From Dimorphilus gyrociliatus (Eukaryota; Annelida; Polychaeta; Dinophilidae), in the NCBI GenBank assembly GCA_904063045.1, contig CAJFCJ010000019.1, positions 434,001-498,000 of the forward strand: DNA of 64,000 nt, written 5' to 3'. Below, piece after piece: positions 19,144-30,535 of this stretch. Under the pieces are notes generated by a model. It was not told the origin of the DNA and ran no database searches. It was given only the letters and a program-made list of their open reading frames with translations. How positions within the stretch are numbered: the first letter of the stretch is position 1; every line of letters starts with the position of its first letter. The translations under genes and the position numbers were made by a program.

Positions 19144-21849
19144 ATGTTCGAAGATCAAATTGAAGAGAAACCATCGAAGAAATATAACAAAAAGTGCATT
19201 AGTAATAAGTATCTAACTGGGCACAGTGTTAAACATGGCAATATTAGTAAGAAGAATCGCGATCGTCTTTTCAGCTGGATTTCTGATAAAAATGGATTCA
19301 TTGATAAAGACATCAACTCTTTTATTGAATCAGATTGTATTCCTACAAACAATGTAGAAAAACAGACGCATGTAGCAAAGAGTCGTTTGCATTTTGTGAA
19401 AAATCAAGATGACCAGAAGCAATACGCTCTGGAACTTTCGTTAAACAAAAGGAATCGTTGGAATACAGTTCAACAAACTGAATACAGTGAATCTGCTGAA
19501 AGATTAGATTATATAAGCGAAAATAATTATTCTATACTTCTACTACGCCAGACTCAACAAAAATTAATAAAGAAGAATATTGCAGAAGGTCAAACTTTCT
19601 ACGATAAAAATGGAAAAGTTCGAAAGAATATAAACGGAAAGCGTATTCGTTCAAAAATCATATCTGAAAGTAAAGAAATCAAAAAGCCTAATAACGAATT
19701 AGATATTGATAATACCGAAATTATGTTTGAAGTTTATCGATGTAAATCGGCATGTTCAAGGAAACGAAGGCATGAAACTTTCAAGTTAAAAGAAAAAGTC
19801 GGAAATAGAGTTAAACTTGAAACTTATACTCAACACTTTAAAAATGAGGTCTTAAGTAAAGCTGATTTTCAATATTCTTATGATGATGATGATGATGATG
19901 AATTTGAAGAATACGATGATTGTGAATACTCAAATGAAGCTCCTGCAAAAATCTGTCTGGCTGATTTCTTTTCAAGACCACGTTTAAAAGAAAAATCGAG
20001 AAATTCATCACAAGCAAGCTTGGAATCTCAAAATACTGCTAGTTCTCGTAAAGGACAAACAGTTGTTCTCAATGAAAACTATACATATAATTATAAAAAT
20101 CAAAAATATGATAGTCTTCCCCCTGAAAACCCTATAACTGCAAACTTTGAATTTTCTCTACCTACTAGTTGTTCACTCTCCTTTGCTGATTGTGATCTAG
20201 AAGATATTCCTATCATTGAAAGTCAAAGTACACCTCCTCTCTTTCTTCTAGACGTTTCATCTCAGATACGAACTATTCTTCTAGCCAGGGGAGATCTTTC
20301 GAGGCGAAAGAATCTGGTTAGGGCTCTTATCCTTATGAAATATCAAAGAAATGAAGATGCACTAAATGTTACAATGACTTTTACTGCCAACATTACTACA
20401 AGCAATAGACTCCCTCCTACAAAGAGCTTTAGTGTATCCAATTTCAAGGATATCGTTTACAACTTAAAACAAACGATAAATGACTGGTTAAAGGATGCAA
20501 TTCTAATAGATATATTAGATCTTTGCAATTTATTCTCCACGAAGGAGATAAAAATGAACAAAAATGGAACGATAAGTGATTTAATTCACGAACATCTAGG
20601 AATGACTCATAAAATTCGATCAAGAGAAGATACGTTCTACCAAAATTTGGAGGAGTATTGGATTGAGAATAAAACAAACGTAGAAATGGCGCATTTAAAA
20701 ACTACAATGGACGATAACACAAACCTCGTTTGTAATATTTGCTTCATTGAAATTGATAAAGGAAATAGTTTAGCATTAAAATGTAACCATTACTTCTGCA
20801 TTCAGTGCTGGGAAAGTCACCTAAAGTTTAAATTTATTGCCACCTGTCCTCAGTTTCAGTGTGATGAACCAGTTAAACTGCCTGTATACTACGCTTTATT
20901 CGGTTATTTGTTAACTTATCGAGTAGAGTCTAAAAGGGTCTCTGAAAGGAATATGGGTCAATGGTTAGCTTGCAAGAATTTTCAATGTAACTTAATGCTA
21001 AAAATGGAAAATATGGACAAACTACCTATGTGTGAATGCTTATGCAGTAAACATTGGTGTTTAGATTGCGATGATAACTTTCACTGGCCATCTGCGTGTG
21101 AACAACAAAAATTATACGATCAATTACGCAACCCTGGTAAAGGATCATCAAATGCACTGGGACAAGTAGTTGTTCGTGTTAAATCATGTCCCTATTGCAG
21201 ACGCAAATTTGAAAAGAATGGAGGTTGTAATTCAATGATGTGCCACTGCGGAGCTAATTTTTGTTGGGCTTGCGCTAAGCCAATGAAAAATCATATCAAT
21301 TGTAAACTTTTGGAGGAAGAGAAGTTCGTATTACGAGATTACCAATATTTCAACATGAGGATGATCAATCTTGCCGAGACTTGTTCTAGTACTTTGGAAT
21401 CTCTCAGAAACTCTTCAGAAAATCATGAAAAGTTGTTTCTCTTCTATAAAGATCAATTCAGCTGGTTAAATGAGCGTGAAAATAAGCGTTTCTTTATTAA
21501 CTTAGTGCAAAAAGTCAAATTTCAATGCTATAAAGAACTATTTCTCATTAAGAATATGGCCATCTTTCTTGGAGCTTTTGATGCAAGGGTGAAAATACCA
21601 AAAGATTTATCTGAGAAATTAACCCAATCAAGAAAATTTCTTAGTTCAGTATATTACCGAATCAAACTGCTAAAAAATTCAGTAGTTGGCAGTAAACGCC
21701 ACAAACCTCAACTATCTTTAAAAAATATTGAAAAATTTTCAATGAGATCTAGTAAAGATATGAAGGAGCTCGTTAAAATATGCCACGAGATAAAAGAAGG
21801 GAACTTTCAAAAATATATCTTAGATTCATTACACCATTTAAACTTGTAA
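19144..21849 (+). CDS. Ariadne-like RBR E3 ubiquitin ligase, copy 4
   Basis: An intronless ORF of 901 aa from the ATG at 19144. The frame stays open back to an ATG at 19036, but the later start puts NKRNRW at residue about 102, matching copies 1 and 2. Features in order: a GAT repeat coding an Asp run (near 19881), LADFFS, the mid-domain from about 334 (FEFSLP, FLLDVS, RTILLARGDLSRRK), RING1 from Cys530 (CNIC, CNHYFCIQCW), IBR (LACKNFQC through HWPSAC), and RING2 (CPYC, NGGCNSMMCHCG, FCWAC, NHINC) with all ligands present. The putative transfer cysteine is Cys695. A helical tail with IKNMAIFLGAFD corresponds to the Ariadne region. Of the three intact copies it keeps the most canonical RING2 motif. 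It is the parent or sister of the broken copy 3. Confidence 0.85.
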   Translation: MFEDQIEEKPSKKYNKKCISNKYLTGHSVKHGNISKKNRDRLFSWISDKNGFIDKDINSFIESDCIPTNNVEKQTHVAKSRLHFVKNQDDQKQYALELSLNKRNRWNTVQQTEYSESAERLDYISENNYSILLLRQTQQKLIKKNIAEGQTFYDKNGKVRKNINGKRIRSKIISESKEIKKPNNELDIDNTEIMFEVYRCKSACSRKRRHETFKLKEKVGNRVKLETYTQHFKNEVLSKADFQYSYDDDDDDEFEEYDDCEYSNEAPAKICLADFFSRPRLKEKSRNSSQASLESQNTASSRKGQTVVLNENYTYNYKNQKYDSLPPENPITANFEFSLPTSCSLSFADCDLEDIPIIESQSTPPLFLLDVSSQIRTILLARGDLSRRKNLVRALILMKYQRNEDALNVTMTFTANITTSNRLPPTKSFSVSNFKDIVYNLKQTINDWLKDAILIDILDLCNLFSTKEIKMNKNGTISDLIHEHLGMTHKIRSREDTFYQNLEEYWIENKTNVEMAHLKTTMDDNTNLVCNICFIEIDKGNSLALKCNHYFCIQCWESHLKFKFIATCPQFQCDEPVKLPVYYALFGYLLTYRVESKRVSERNMGQWLACKNFQCNLMLKMENMDKLPMCECLCSKHWCLDCDDNFHWPSACEQQKLYDQLRNPGKGSSNALGQVVVRVKSCPYCRRKFEKNGGCNSMMCHCGANFCWACAKPMKNHINCKLLEEEKFVLRDYQYFNMRMINLAETCSSTLESLRNSSENHEKLFLFYKDQFSWLNERENKRFFINLVQKVKFQCYKELFLIKNMAIFLGAFDARVKIPKDLSEKLTQSRKFLSSVYYRIKLLKNSVVGSKRHKPQLSLKNIEKFSMRSSKDMKELVKICHEIKEGNFQKYILDSLHHLNL

Positions 21850-22621
21850 AAAACACTATTTGTGACTTTTATATTATTACAAAATTTTATTTTTTATTAA
21901 TCAATACATTTTAAAAAATGCATTGAAGATATAAAGTGTTAAAAAGTTAAATGACAAAAATAACTTCAAATCTATGTTTGAAAACGTCATTGCCTTGAGT
22001 AGAAAGTTGGTAGGCTTCATTCTAAATTAACCAAACTATATAGCTTTTAGAGTTGGTAAACTGCTAGTATTTTCTGAAGGTCATTTGAATGCTATAATCT
22101 TCCAGTTGTCTATAGATGTTTCAAACACTATATATCTTTCCCAAAATGACAAAAGTTATATAGTATTTATATAAAAAAAATACATTTTCATTATAATTTA
22201 TCAACATAAAATAGTAAGCTTTAGCAACAAAAAAACAAAAAGGTATAATTAAAAGGGAAAAGATTGTTATTTGTGTTGGTGAATTTTTTATGCAAATCCT
22301 TTTTTCAATTTTGTATTGAACAGATAGATAAAAAAAACTGTTTACCTGAAAAATTCGTGGTAGTTTGTTGGATGTTTTTTTTTTAAGTTGAGAGAAAGAT
22401 CTGAATTTTATTATTGTTTGTAGCCTATTTTCAAAAGAAGTATTTCTATTTATTTGGAAAATTGCATGAAATACTTCTTTAAAAGTAAACAGCATTTCAT
22501 TTTTAATTGAAATTAGTTATATACAGTAATTTCACGTATATGAGAATTTCACATATACATTAAGAATAAATTGAGGAACAACAATATCAGTCTTATTTTT
22601 TTAGAAAGCATTTCATAAATA
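21850..22621. other. Intergenic, tail-to-tail between RBR copy 4 and SYVN1
   Basis: AT-rich 3' flanks of the two convergent genes. A 124-codon minus-strand ORF (22121-22495) is Phe/Ile/Lys-rich composition bias with no recognisable domain. I see no gene here. Confidence 0.5.
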
Positions 22622-24876
22622 TCAATCCACAGGTTCATTTTGTGGAAATTTTTTATCACTATTCTGTTGAGTCCTTTCAAATCTTTCTAACCTTCTCTTT
22701 CGTAATTCATTTTCCTGGGTATCCTCAGCTCTTGAGGAATCTGCAGTTACTTCTTCAGAAACAGCGGTATACCCAACAGCACCTTCTGTTTTCGAGGAAA
22801 AAAATTGAATTAGCTTGCATACGCTCTATAGTTTGCAATCAATTTCTACTAAAAGATCATACCTAGTTGTTCGTCGGTTGTTTTACTTTGTGAGGAGGGA
22901 GATGTAGCTGTTTCCCTATTCTCTTCCTTTGTAGTACTAGTTTCCGGTTGTGGGTCTTTATTGGTGTAGGCACTCCAGTCAATATTAGCAGTTATTGAAC
23001 TATATTGATGAAAATGAGTCATAGCAGCATCAAGAAGAGTTCGAATATTTCTCAAGCACATTATTCTTGCTTCTACAGCTCGTCTCTCATTTCCTTCCAA
23101 ACTTCTTAGCTGCTCCTCGGTCATTTGAGCCAGCTGCTCTGGCATTATAGGAGCAACGGGTGGTGGAGGAAACGACGGCATACCGAGTGTGAAAAAGGGC
23201 ATAAAAGATCCCGGAGGAGGTGGAGGAGGCGGGTTAACACCCATAGGTGGTAGAGTAAATGGTACTCTGGGAGCTGATGAAGTATTAACACTAGTTGTGG
23301 GTGTTGGGGTAGTTGAAGAACTATCGGTTGCTAGAATAGTGAGAAGACGACGTGAAGTAAAAAAGCTCCTTTTCTTTTAAAAAAAATTAAACTTACTAGT
23401 TGTTTGTGCTGATTGATTCGGTTGTCGTGGAACTTGTGGTGGTGGAATAGGCCAAAAATTGGGCATTTGAGCAGGTGCGGGAGCAGGCTGAGGTGCTGGT
23501 GCCGGCTGTGGGGGTGGAGGAACTCTATTTGCTTGAGACGTTTCAGACTGAAGCACATCTAATCGACAGATAGGACATGATTGTTGACGTTGGAACCAAG
23601 AGCGAAGACAAGATGTGTGAAAAATATGCCGACATGGTAGTTTTTTACAGGAGCCCACAGCCATATCTTCTCGGCAAATTATGCAAACATTATCGGTTGC
23701 CTGAAGTTCTTCAGCAGTCGCATTAGGATACAGAGTATTCATATTTCTAATTGCTCTTCGAGATTTAATCACGTCATTCAATGACTTTTTGAATGATCTC
23801 ATAGTTAAATACAAAGGCCTTATTGCAAAAAGAGGGAACGTTAGAACCTTAATCATGATACTAAAGAACAAAACGTAGAGAACGACTTTGATGAAGCCGA
23901 GAACAAGTTCACCATATAATAAGTAAACGGCTTTATTCTCCCATGGATTTTCCGATTGTAAATCAATAGCATGTAGGACGTATTTCATAAGGACAGTAGC
24001 AGTCACAGTTAACAAGATAGCATACTAAAAAAAAGATAATTGAAAATTCAATCTATGTCTATTGTTAATTTTAAGAAAAAAAATTTACTTCAAATCCGAA
24101 CACCAGTTGAACAGATGCTCCTTTTATTAATATGCTTTGGTAAGCATGATTGATCAAAAATAAATCCAAGCTGCTTAGTAGAACTATAAAAGCTATGTGA
24201 AAAATATAAAAGAAAATATATAATTTTTATAAATAATGTATAAATGATGTATCTTTTTTTATAAATTGATAAGTTACCTATAGCTCGTATATGAAATAAG
24301 ATTGATATCGCAGGACTCCTTTCCATCTGTAAAGTATGATTGGCGTTAAAACAAATAGTAATTTTTTATTAGGTCTACTTACATAGTCAATTCTATCTTC
24401 TGATAGCCAATGGAATCCTTTCAAAAATAGAAGGAGAGTGAACATTGCTACAAATTTTGGACTAAAGTCATCTCGGAATACTGTGAAGGCTAAGCAAGTT
24501 TCTGTCACGGCGTACCAAGATTTTTCAATAAGATGCTAGAATGTGAAAATATTAGTAAAAAAAATTTTTTTGAAATATATAAAATCAAACAAACTTCAAC
24601 TTCTGCTGCTCTTAATTGACCAAAAAATATCTTTTTTAAAAGCTTACCAAATAATACAACGAAAACAAAAGCTTGGGCGTATAATACCTGTAAAAAAGAA
24701 TTAGATCTGTAAATGAACCAGATTATCGCTCATATTTATAAACTTACCGCCATACTAGGGTTAGATTTTGTCAAATAGACTACAGAAGGGTAGAATTGAT
24801 TTTTCTGATAAAAAGCATTGAAAATAACTCCAGCCGTTAAGGCGAAACTACTCAATGTTACTAGTACTGCTTTCAT
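22622..24876 (-). CDS. SYVN1: Synoviolin / HRD1, ER-associated degradation E3 ligase
   Basis: HRD1 is the ER-membrane RING ligase that retrotranslocates and ubiquitinates misfolded proteins with SEL1L. About eight exons can be followed from the ATG at 24876 (KNQFYPSVVYLTKSNPSMA) through the membrane segments (TETCLAFTVFRDDFSPKF, FTLLLFLKGFHWL, ASVQLVFGFE, DLQSENPWENKAVY) to the RING-H2 (CIICREDM, CRHIFHTSCLRSW, CPICR), all strongly like animal SYVN1. After the RING come proline-rich linkers (PAPAPQPAPAPA and an 8-proline run), a conserved helix (EGNERRAVEARI) and a basic end (NELRKRRLERFE). The stop is TGA at 22622. Intact by eye. Confidence 0.93.
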
Positions 24877-25454
24877 TTTCTTTTTACTCTTACGTGGACT
24901 GCTAGTGGTTTGATCAATATGGCAGTGGAAAGTGCTATGCGCATGCGTAACGACCCGCCAAAGGTCATCCGAAAAGAGATCAATAAGCTATTTATCGGAG
25001 CGACTTTCGATGGCGATTGATAGAATTAGTGGTAATAAGTTAACTATCCTAGCATTAGTAACTTTAATCGTTAAAAATAATCATCATATTAGAGATCTAT
25101 TCTAAGGATATCGCGCAGACTTTGAACAATATTTGAATTGTTTATATATCAAAAGATACGAGTTTAGTTGTCGTGTATGAATTTTATTGGTTAATTTTAC
25201 GAAATTTAAAGAAATGTATCGTGTAATATCTTAAATCACACAACGAAAGCAAACAACTTTTAATTAATGCAAGTAATTTCGCAATCTCAATTTTTCAAGA
25301 CACTTTCACAACAAATAATAATCTTCTATAATACTGATTATAAAGAGAATAACAGATTTAAATATTCAGTAAATGTAATATACTAATTCTGCGGAATCTA
25401 AATAAGATTGTAATTTAAAATTAAATATTGTATAGTTCTCGCTAACTAGAAATT
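24877..25454. other. SYVN1 promoter and LGR 3' flank
   Basis: Intergenic. The part next to SYVN1 is relatively GC-rich and carries an NRF1-like palindrome. The rest is AT-rich and featureless. Confidence 0.45.
24938..24948. promoter_or_regulatory. NRF1-like site upstream of SYVN1
   Basis: TGCGCATGCGT, one mismatch from the NRF1 palindrome TGCGCATGCGC, 62 bp upstream of the SYVN1 start codon. NRF1 is conserved in animals and often sits in housekeeping promoters. Use here is inferred. Confidence 0.4.
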
Positions 25455-28400
25455 CTATAAACAGCCGGAGTACGTGGAACTGCTTCCTTTTCTGGAATCG
25501 CACGGAATTCCTCTGAATTCGTTGATATCTGTGCTTTTTCTTCGCATATTCTCCGATAATCGGTTTATTCTTATTTGACTCGATCTTCTTGAGGATAGAA
25601 GGCAGGTGGCTGGAATGTTGTTAGAATTTCGACGGGAACCAACAGAGTTGCCCGATGTTGGTATATGACCGTGAGCTGTTGCTCGCACTCTCTGATAGCG
25701 ATCCTTACAAATTCCACATTTTGCTAATGTTGCCAACAAGTCTTTTTTAAATTGCGATGTTAACAATGCGTAAATGAGCGGATTAGCACAGGCGTTTAAA
25801 GGGAAAAAAGTCACTACAACGACTTTGCTCTGGCTAACATCTACGAGAGGATAGCCTGCGGCTGCAGTTAAACCCAGAAAGGCAACAGGAACAACGCATA
25901 CAAGATCCGTAAGGACCAGCGGTGCCATTCTCTTAGCAACTTTTGCATCTACCGGACTTCCACTTGCTTGTCCTCCTCTCGCACGACGAAATATATCAAT
26001 ATAAGCAGTAGCTGCGTAAAAAATGATACAAGAGAGATAATTATAATTTATAATACTTGTTTTTCAACAATAGACCCTTAATTAAGATATTTTTTACTAT
26101 ATACTTGTATATAGTATACTATAGTATACATAGTACATAAATGACTAATACTTTAACGTGTGGATAGCAATAAATATGTTGATATTGAGATTAGAATAAG
26201 AAGAAATAGTAATACCGATTATGATAAAACCAATAATTTGAAGAAGTAGGAGGATAAAGACGTAGATTTGCGCCTGCGAATTAGATACGTCCATTGGCAG
26301 ACAAACAGATGTCTTACCGTACGTGCTAACGCCTGACAAGGGTAGCGTTGCTATAGAGACGCTATATATCCAAGCCAATAGCATAGCGATAGCGGCTCTC
26401 TTTAATGAAATTCTTTTCGTTAATCTCACCGCGTAAGCAATAGTGTACCATCTCTCAATTGTAAGTAAAACCAGAGCTGAGGTTGAAACATTCGCCGCTA
26501 GAACGGCTAAAAATCCTGCAGCTTGACAACCTGGACCATCTTGCCATCTAATTGCATAATTGAAATAAACACCTCTAGTGCTATGGTCAATACTAGCTAA
26601 ACATAACAAATATATCCCTAAGCTTAAATCAGCAATTGATAGATGAGAGATGAGAAATTTGGAAACTCTTAAACCTGTTTTCAGTGTACAGATATTAACT
26701 ATCAGTACTACACTATTACCAATCACAGCTAACAGGATAGCAAACCAAACGACTACTCTTAACCACTCAGAACCAAGAACACCTTCACAGGGATTAAATG
26801 CATCTGGCGCCGGTGTACAAGAAACATTCTGTAGGAATTTAATGATTTCTCCCGAACCGCATATTGTTGATTGATTAATAATATGGGTACTCGGTAGAGG
26901 CATAACATCCCATCCACCTTTTGAAGTTTCTTTCTTTAAATTTGCTTCTACACATTTGTTATTAAATTCTCTATCAAATTTCGACCAATCCCAAAGTGGA
27001 TATTGTAATTTTGGCTTTTTAAATGCGCAGCAATGGTAGGAATAAGTAAGCTTTGTCACTTTCAATTTAGGAAATTTTCCAACGGGCGGAAATTTTTTTA
27101 AAGTTGATACATTTTCCAAATTCAAGTACTCAAGATGGCCTAAACCACTTGTTGGCAATTTTACAATTGATGTTGACGATAAATCCCTAACAAATGTTTT
27201 AAATAGCAAACAGTTAATACAACTAGTACTTTCTCCTATTAGATTAAGATACAGAATATATGTAATATATAATATCACGATAATTATTAATTTTACTTAC
27301 AATTTTATCAATCCTTTTACATTTTGAAATGCTAAATCATGTAAAAAATTCAATCTTGGATTACCATTAAGATTTCTGCCAAAAGAATACAAAGAATAGA
27401 ATTAAGATATACATAAATTTTAATATGACCTTGTTTAGTACCCCCTTTTTACTTTATATATAATATATACATAGTATGTTTTATACTGTTTGCACTGTAA
27501 ATTTTCTATTTAGCATCATTCAGAGTACTCTAATTAAATTGTTTTTATCACCTTGAACTTCCTTTATTTGTTATTTTTAAATAATCTAAAAACATTGTTT
27601 ATTGAAAAGATACAAAATAATAATGACTTACAGCTTGGATAATTCTATAGAAGAGAATGCATCTTTTTCAATTCTTTCTAACGACGATTTCGTAATGCAT
27701 CTATAATGAAGAGAGAAAGAAAGAAAGAGGGAGAGAGAGAGAGAGAGAGAGAGAGAAAAGATGTAATAACAATAAAATGTAATATAGTTTATTATGTTTC
27801 TCTTACAATTCTCCGATGACAGTAGTTTGGTTTAATGTTGATCTAAAACTATCTGATTTCAACACTCGTATCGGATTACCACTAAAGTCTCTATAAGAAA
27901 ACATAAAGGGGAAAAGATTAATAAATAAGGAAAAGAAAAAAGAAACAATTTCTTTTTACTTACAACTTTATTGGTGTTTTCGTAGAAAACGTAGAAAAAT
28001 CTGGTAGTTTAGTCAAATTACAATACTTTATTTTTCTATTAATCAAGAAAATTAAATTAAAAGTACATGTCCTTTTTCAGTTTTTCGTTTTTTTATCTAC
28101 ATTAAGTAGCCTTACAGTGTCGTTAGATTCCTTAGTGATGTCATTATATCTGAGCATTCTGTTAGCATTTTACTATTCTCGATAAGTCTTTGAAAACAAA
28201 AAAGTAAAGCAAAAAGTCATATTTAGTTTTTTGTTTTAAAAAAGAAGAAAACAATGGAAATAAGCAAACTTACATTGTTTTCAAAACGCTTACTTGACCC
28301 AAATTAAAAGATCCTTTATGAATTTTCTTTAACTTTTCATTGCGTGTCAAAACTCTGTTTGTTTGTAAATATATTTATAAAGAGAGAGAGAGAGAGAGCA

Positions 28401-30535
28401 AAAGAAACAAACTAAATATATGCATACATGCACCTATGCTGTATTCTCTTCCTTGTTATTCTTTCACAATAATTAGAGGATAAATATGATACATATACTA
28501 TATAAGTATTAATTAAAAAACAAACAGTTAATTGCTCTCTTTATCATACTTTCTTGTGGAAGGAATTCAGAGAAAATGCATGATTAGTCAATTAAAATAT
28601 AATAATTGCTTTCAATTTTTCTTGGAAACAGATTAGCTTTAGAAACATTTTCAAATATTTCCTTCCTCTTCTGCCTTTTTTTCTTCCTCTTTTAAGTCTA
28701 AAAGATGAGAGTACTCGCTAAAACTTATAATATAAAAATTCAATTAATTAAGGAGAATGCATCCGCTATTCTATATAGATTTATTAGTAATCTTTTTTCA
28801 ATTGTACAGGTGCGTCAATCCCTACGCATTGTATATGGCAACTAGGTATATTCTGTATATATATATATATATATATACTGTATATATTTGATAATAAATT
28901 CAGAGCTTTTAATTTAATCTTTCTTCAATCTTTCTTAATTTTGTTACTTATATACATGATACAGTATACAATAGTCGACAAAAGTAACCGGACACTACTA
29001 CAGGTTTGTTTTAAAAATCTTAACTCCTCCTACTTTACGATGTTGTTGTGAAAAATATAATATATAATTATATACAGTATAGTGTATATATTGCCTGTTA
29101 AGTTAGATATTCTATAAAAGGTATTTGGGAAGAATTTCACTTTACGGTAGGAGAATTCAGGTAGCCATTTAAAAGAGTTGTTTTGAAAGTCTGGAATAGA
29201 GATCATGGATTAGCTTGTCCATAGTTCAGATCTCAATATTTGCCGAATGCTCCAGAAGAAGATTTATGATGAAACATAGTTTTCTAAAAGATGATAATCT
29301 TTAGTAGAGAATTGAAGATGAGGCTAATAGACTGTTAAACAACCAACCAATAATTATCTTAAACTTCCATAGAGATATAGAGTGAGTAGGGTAGCGAAAG
29401 ATATAAAATAAATTATGTCCGATTATTTTTGGCGATTAATGTAAATAAACAGGACATTTATTTGCTTAAATAAGTTATATATAGAGTATCTTACATGTGT
29501 GTCAACCTAGAATAATTACGGAAGGGTGAAATCTTCCCAAAGGGCGATATTTCCTCAATAAGTGTATTCTTAACAAGTCTGAAAAAAGTTAGATTTTCCA
29601 TTTAATAGATAGATAATAGAAACAATGGATTATATCAAAATATGAAATAATTAGTAACTTTTCATCTTATTGGTTAATTTGTATATAGGAATGTTATATA
29701 CTGTATAAGTGACAGTATAAATACACTTTTATAGTTCTCTATTTTTTAATTGATAGTATTATATAATCCCCAATTAGCAACAGATATTCTCTCCTCTCCC
29801 GGGAGAAATGTCAAATTTTCCGAAAAAAGAATAAGACACCAATAACAAACAGGAAATAGAAGGGTAAAGAAATAGAGTGAAATGGCATTGATTTAATGAA
29901 GCTTTACCTTAATTCTGACAGGTAAATTATAAGAGATGATTCGGATTTTGGTAATTTGAAAGAATAATAATAAGATTTGTTTAAAACAGAACTGACCAGT
30001 GTAACAGAGAAACACAATAGTTGTAATTAGTAAAAACAGTGAGAAGTCGCATAAAGCTATTTTGCCGCTTCTAATAATTAAAAAAACGACATGCAATGAT
30101 TAAACGGAATTAATTTCTTGACTGATTGCAAGTTTATAGCGTTTCCTTGAAACGAAGGGGATTACAAGGTATCACATTTCAAGGGTACGTGATTACGAAG
30201 CACTAGAACATTGACAATTCATGATTGCTTCTCTCTTGCTAATTGTTTCTCTATAAACGGTCTTTTTCTTTCGAGAATCTTATAAAAAGGGTTTTTTTGT
30301 TATCTATTTTGTTTGTTGTTTTTACTTACAGTATATCAATTGTTGGAGGTAAGTTGGCAGGAATCTCCGTAATGTTTCTCCCTTGACACTTGGCTACTGA
30401 TTGATTATTGCCATTTTTACAACAGTTGCAAGGTCCGCAAGGTGTACAATTCGACCCATCTAGGTCCACTTTCCTCTGTATACTTTTAGTATACACTAAA
30501 AGCGTCTGGGCTAGTAGCAGCCGAAGGCAGCGCAT
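25455..30535 (-). CDS. Glycoprotein-hormone-receptor-like LGR (type A) GPCR
   Basis: Leucine-rich-repeat GPCR of the FSHR/TSHR/LHCGR group. The first exon (start 30535) encodes a hydrophobic signal peptide and a Cys-rich LRR cap (CTPCGPCNCC). LRR exons of about 70-90 nt follow, ending at phase-2 donors as in vertebrate hormone receptors, for example near 29.9, 29.5, 28.3, 28.15, 28.0, 27.85, 27.65 and 27.3 kb. The hinge has the diagnostic HCCAF, and the NPCEGVLG lead-in precedes TM1 (GNSVVLIVN). Later landmarks are LSIADLSLGIYLL, LTIERWYTI (ERW for DRY), LPLSGVSTYGKTSVCLPMDV, KVAKRMAPLVLTDLVC and LNACANPLIYAL in TM7. The tail is Ser/Arg-rich. By family it binds a cystine-knot hormone and signals through Gs. 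Not every LRR exon is placed, so the exact length is open. One intron contains a dead Tc1-like element. Confidence 0.88.
27711..27758. repeat. GA-rich microsatellite in an LGR intron
   Basis: A run of GA dinucleotides interspersed with GAAA units. A shorter (AG)n tract occurs at 28381-28399 in the same gene. Both lie between LRR exons. Confidence 0.9.
28857..28877. repeat. TA microsatellite in an LGR intron
   Basis: A (TA)n run flanked on each side by CTGTATA/TACTGTATA. Similar TATACAGTATA blocks recur between here and 33.1 kb. Confidence 0.85.
28974..29436 (+). mobile_element. Decayed Tc1/mariner-like DNA transposon remnant
   Basis: A 463-bp element flanked by TA on both sides (28972-28973 and 29437-29438), the target site of Tc1/mariner elements. 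The left end GTCGACAAAAGTAACCGGAC and the reverse complement of the right end, ATCGCCAAAAATAATCGGAC, match at 15 of 20 positions, so these are terminal inverted repeats. Inside, + strand conceptual translation near 29.19-29.26 kb gives a broken KVWNRDHGLAC followed by SSDLN, resembling the WPSQSPDLNPIE signature around the second catalytic Asp of Tc1 transposases. Stops and frame breaks abound, and at 463 bp most of the transposase is gone. It sits in an LGR intron without touching an exon. Confidence 0.7.

Noticed and set aside
22121-22495. 124-codon minus-strand ORF after RBR copy 4
   Set aside because: Composition follows local AT bias, with no recognisable motif, and it is not supported by splice structure.
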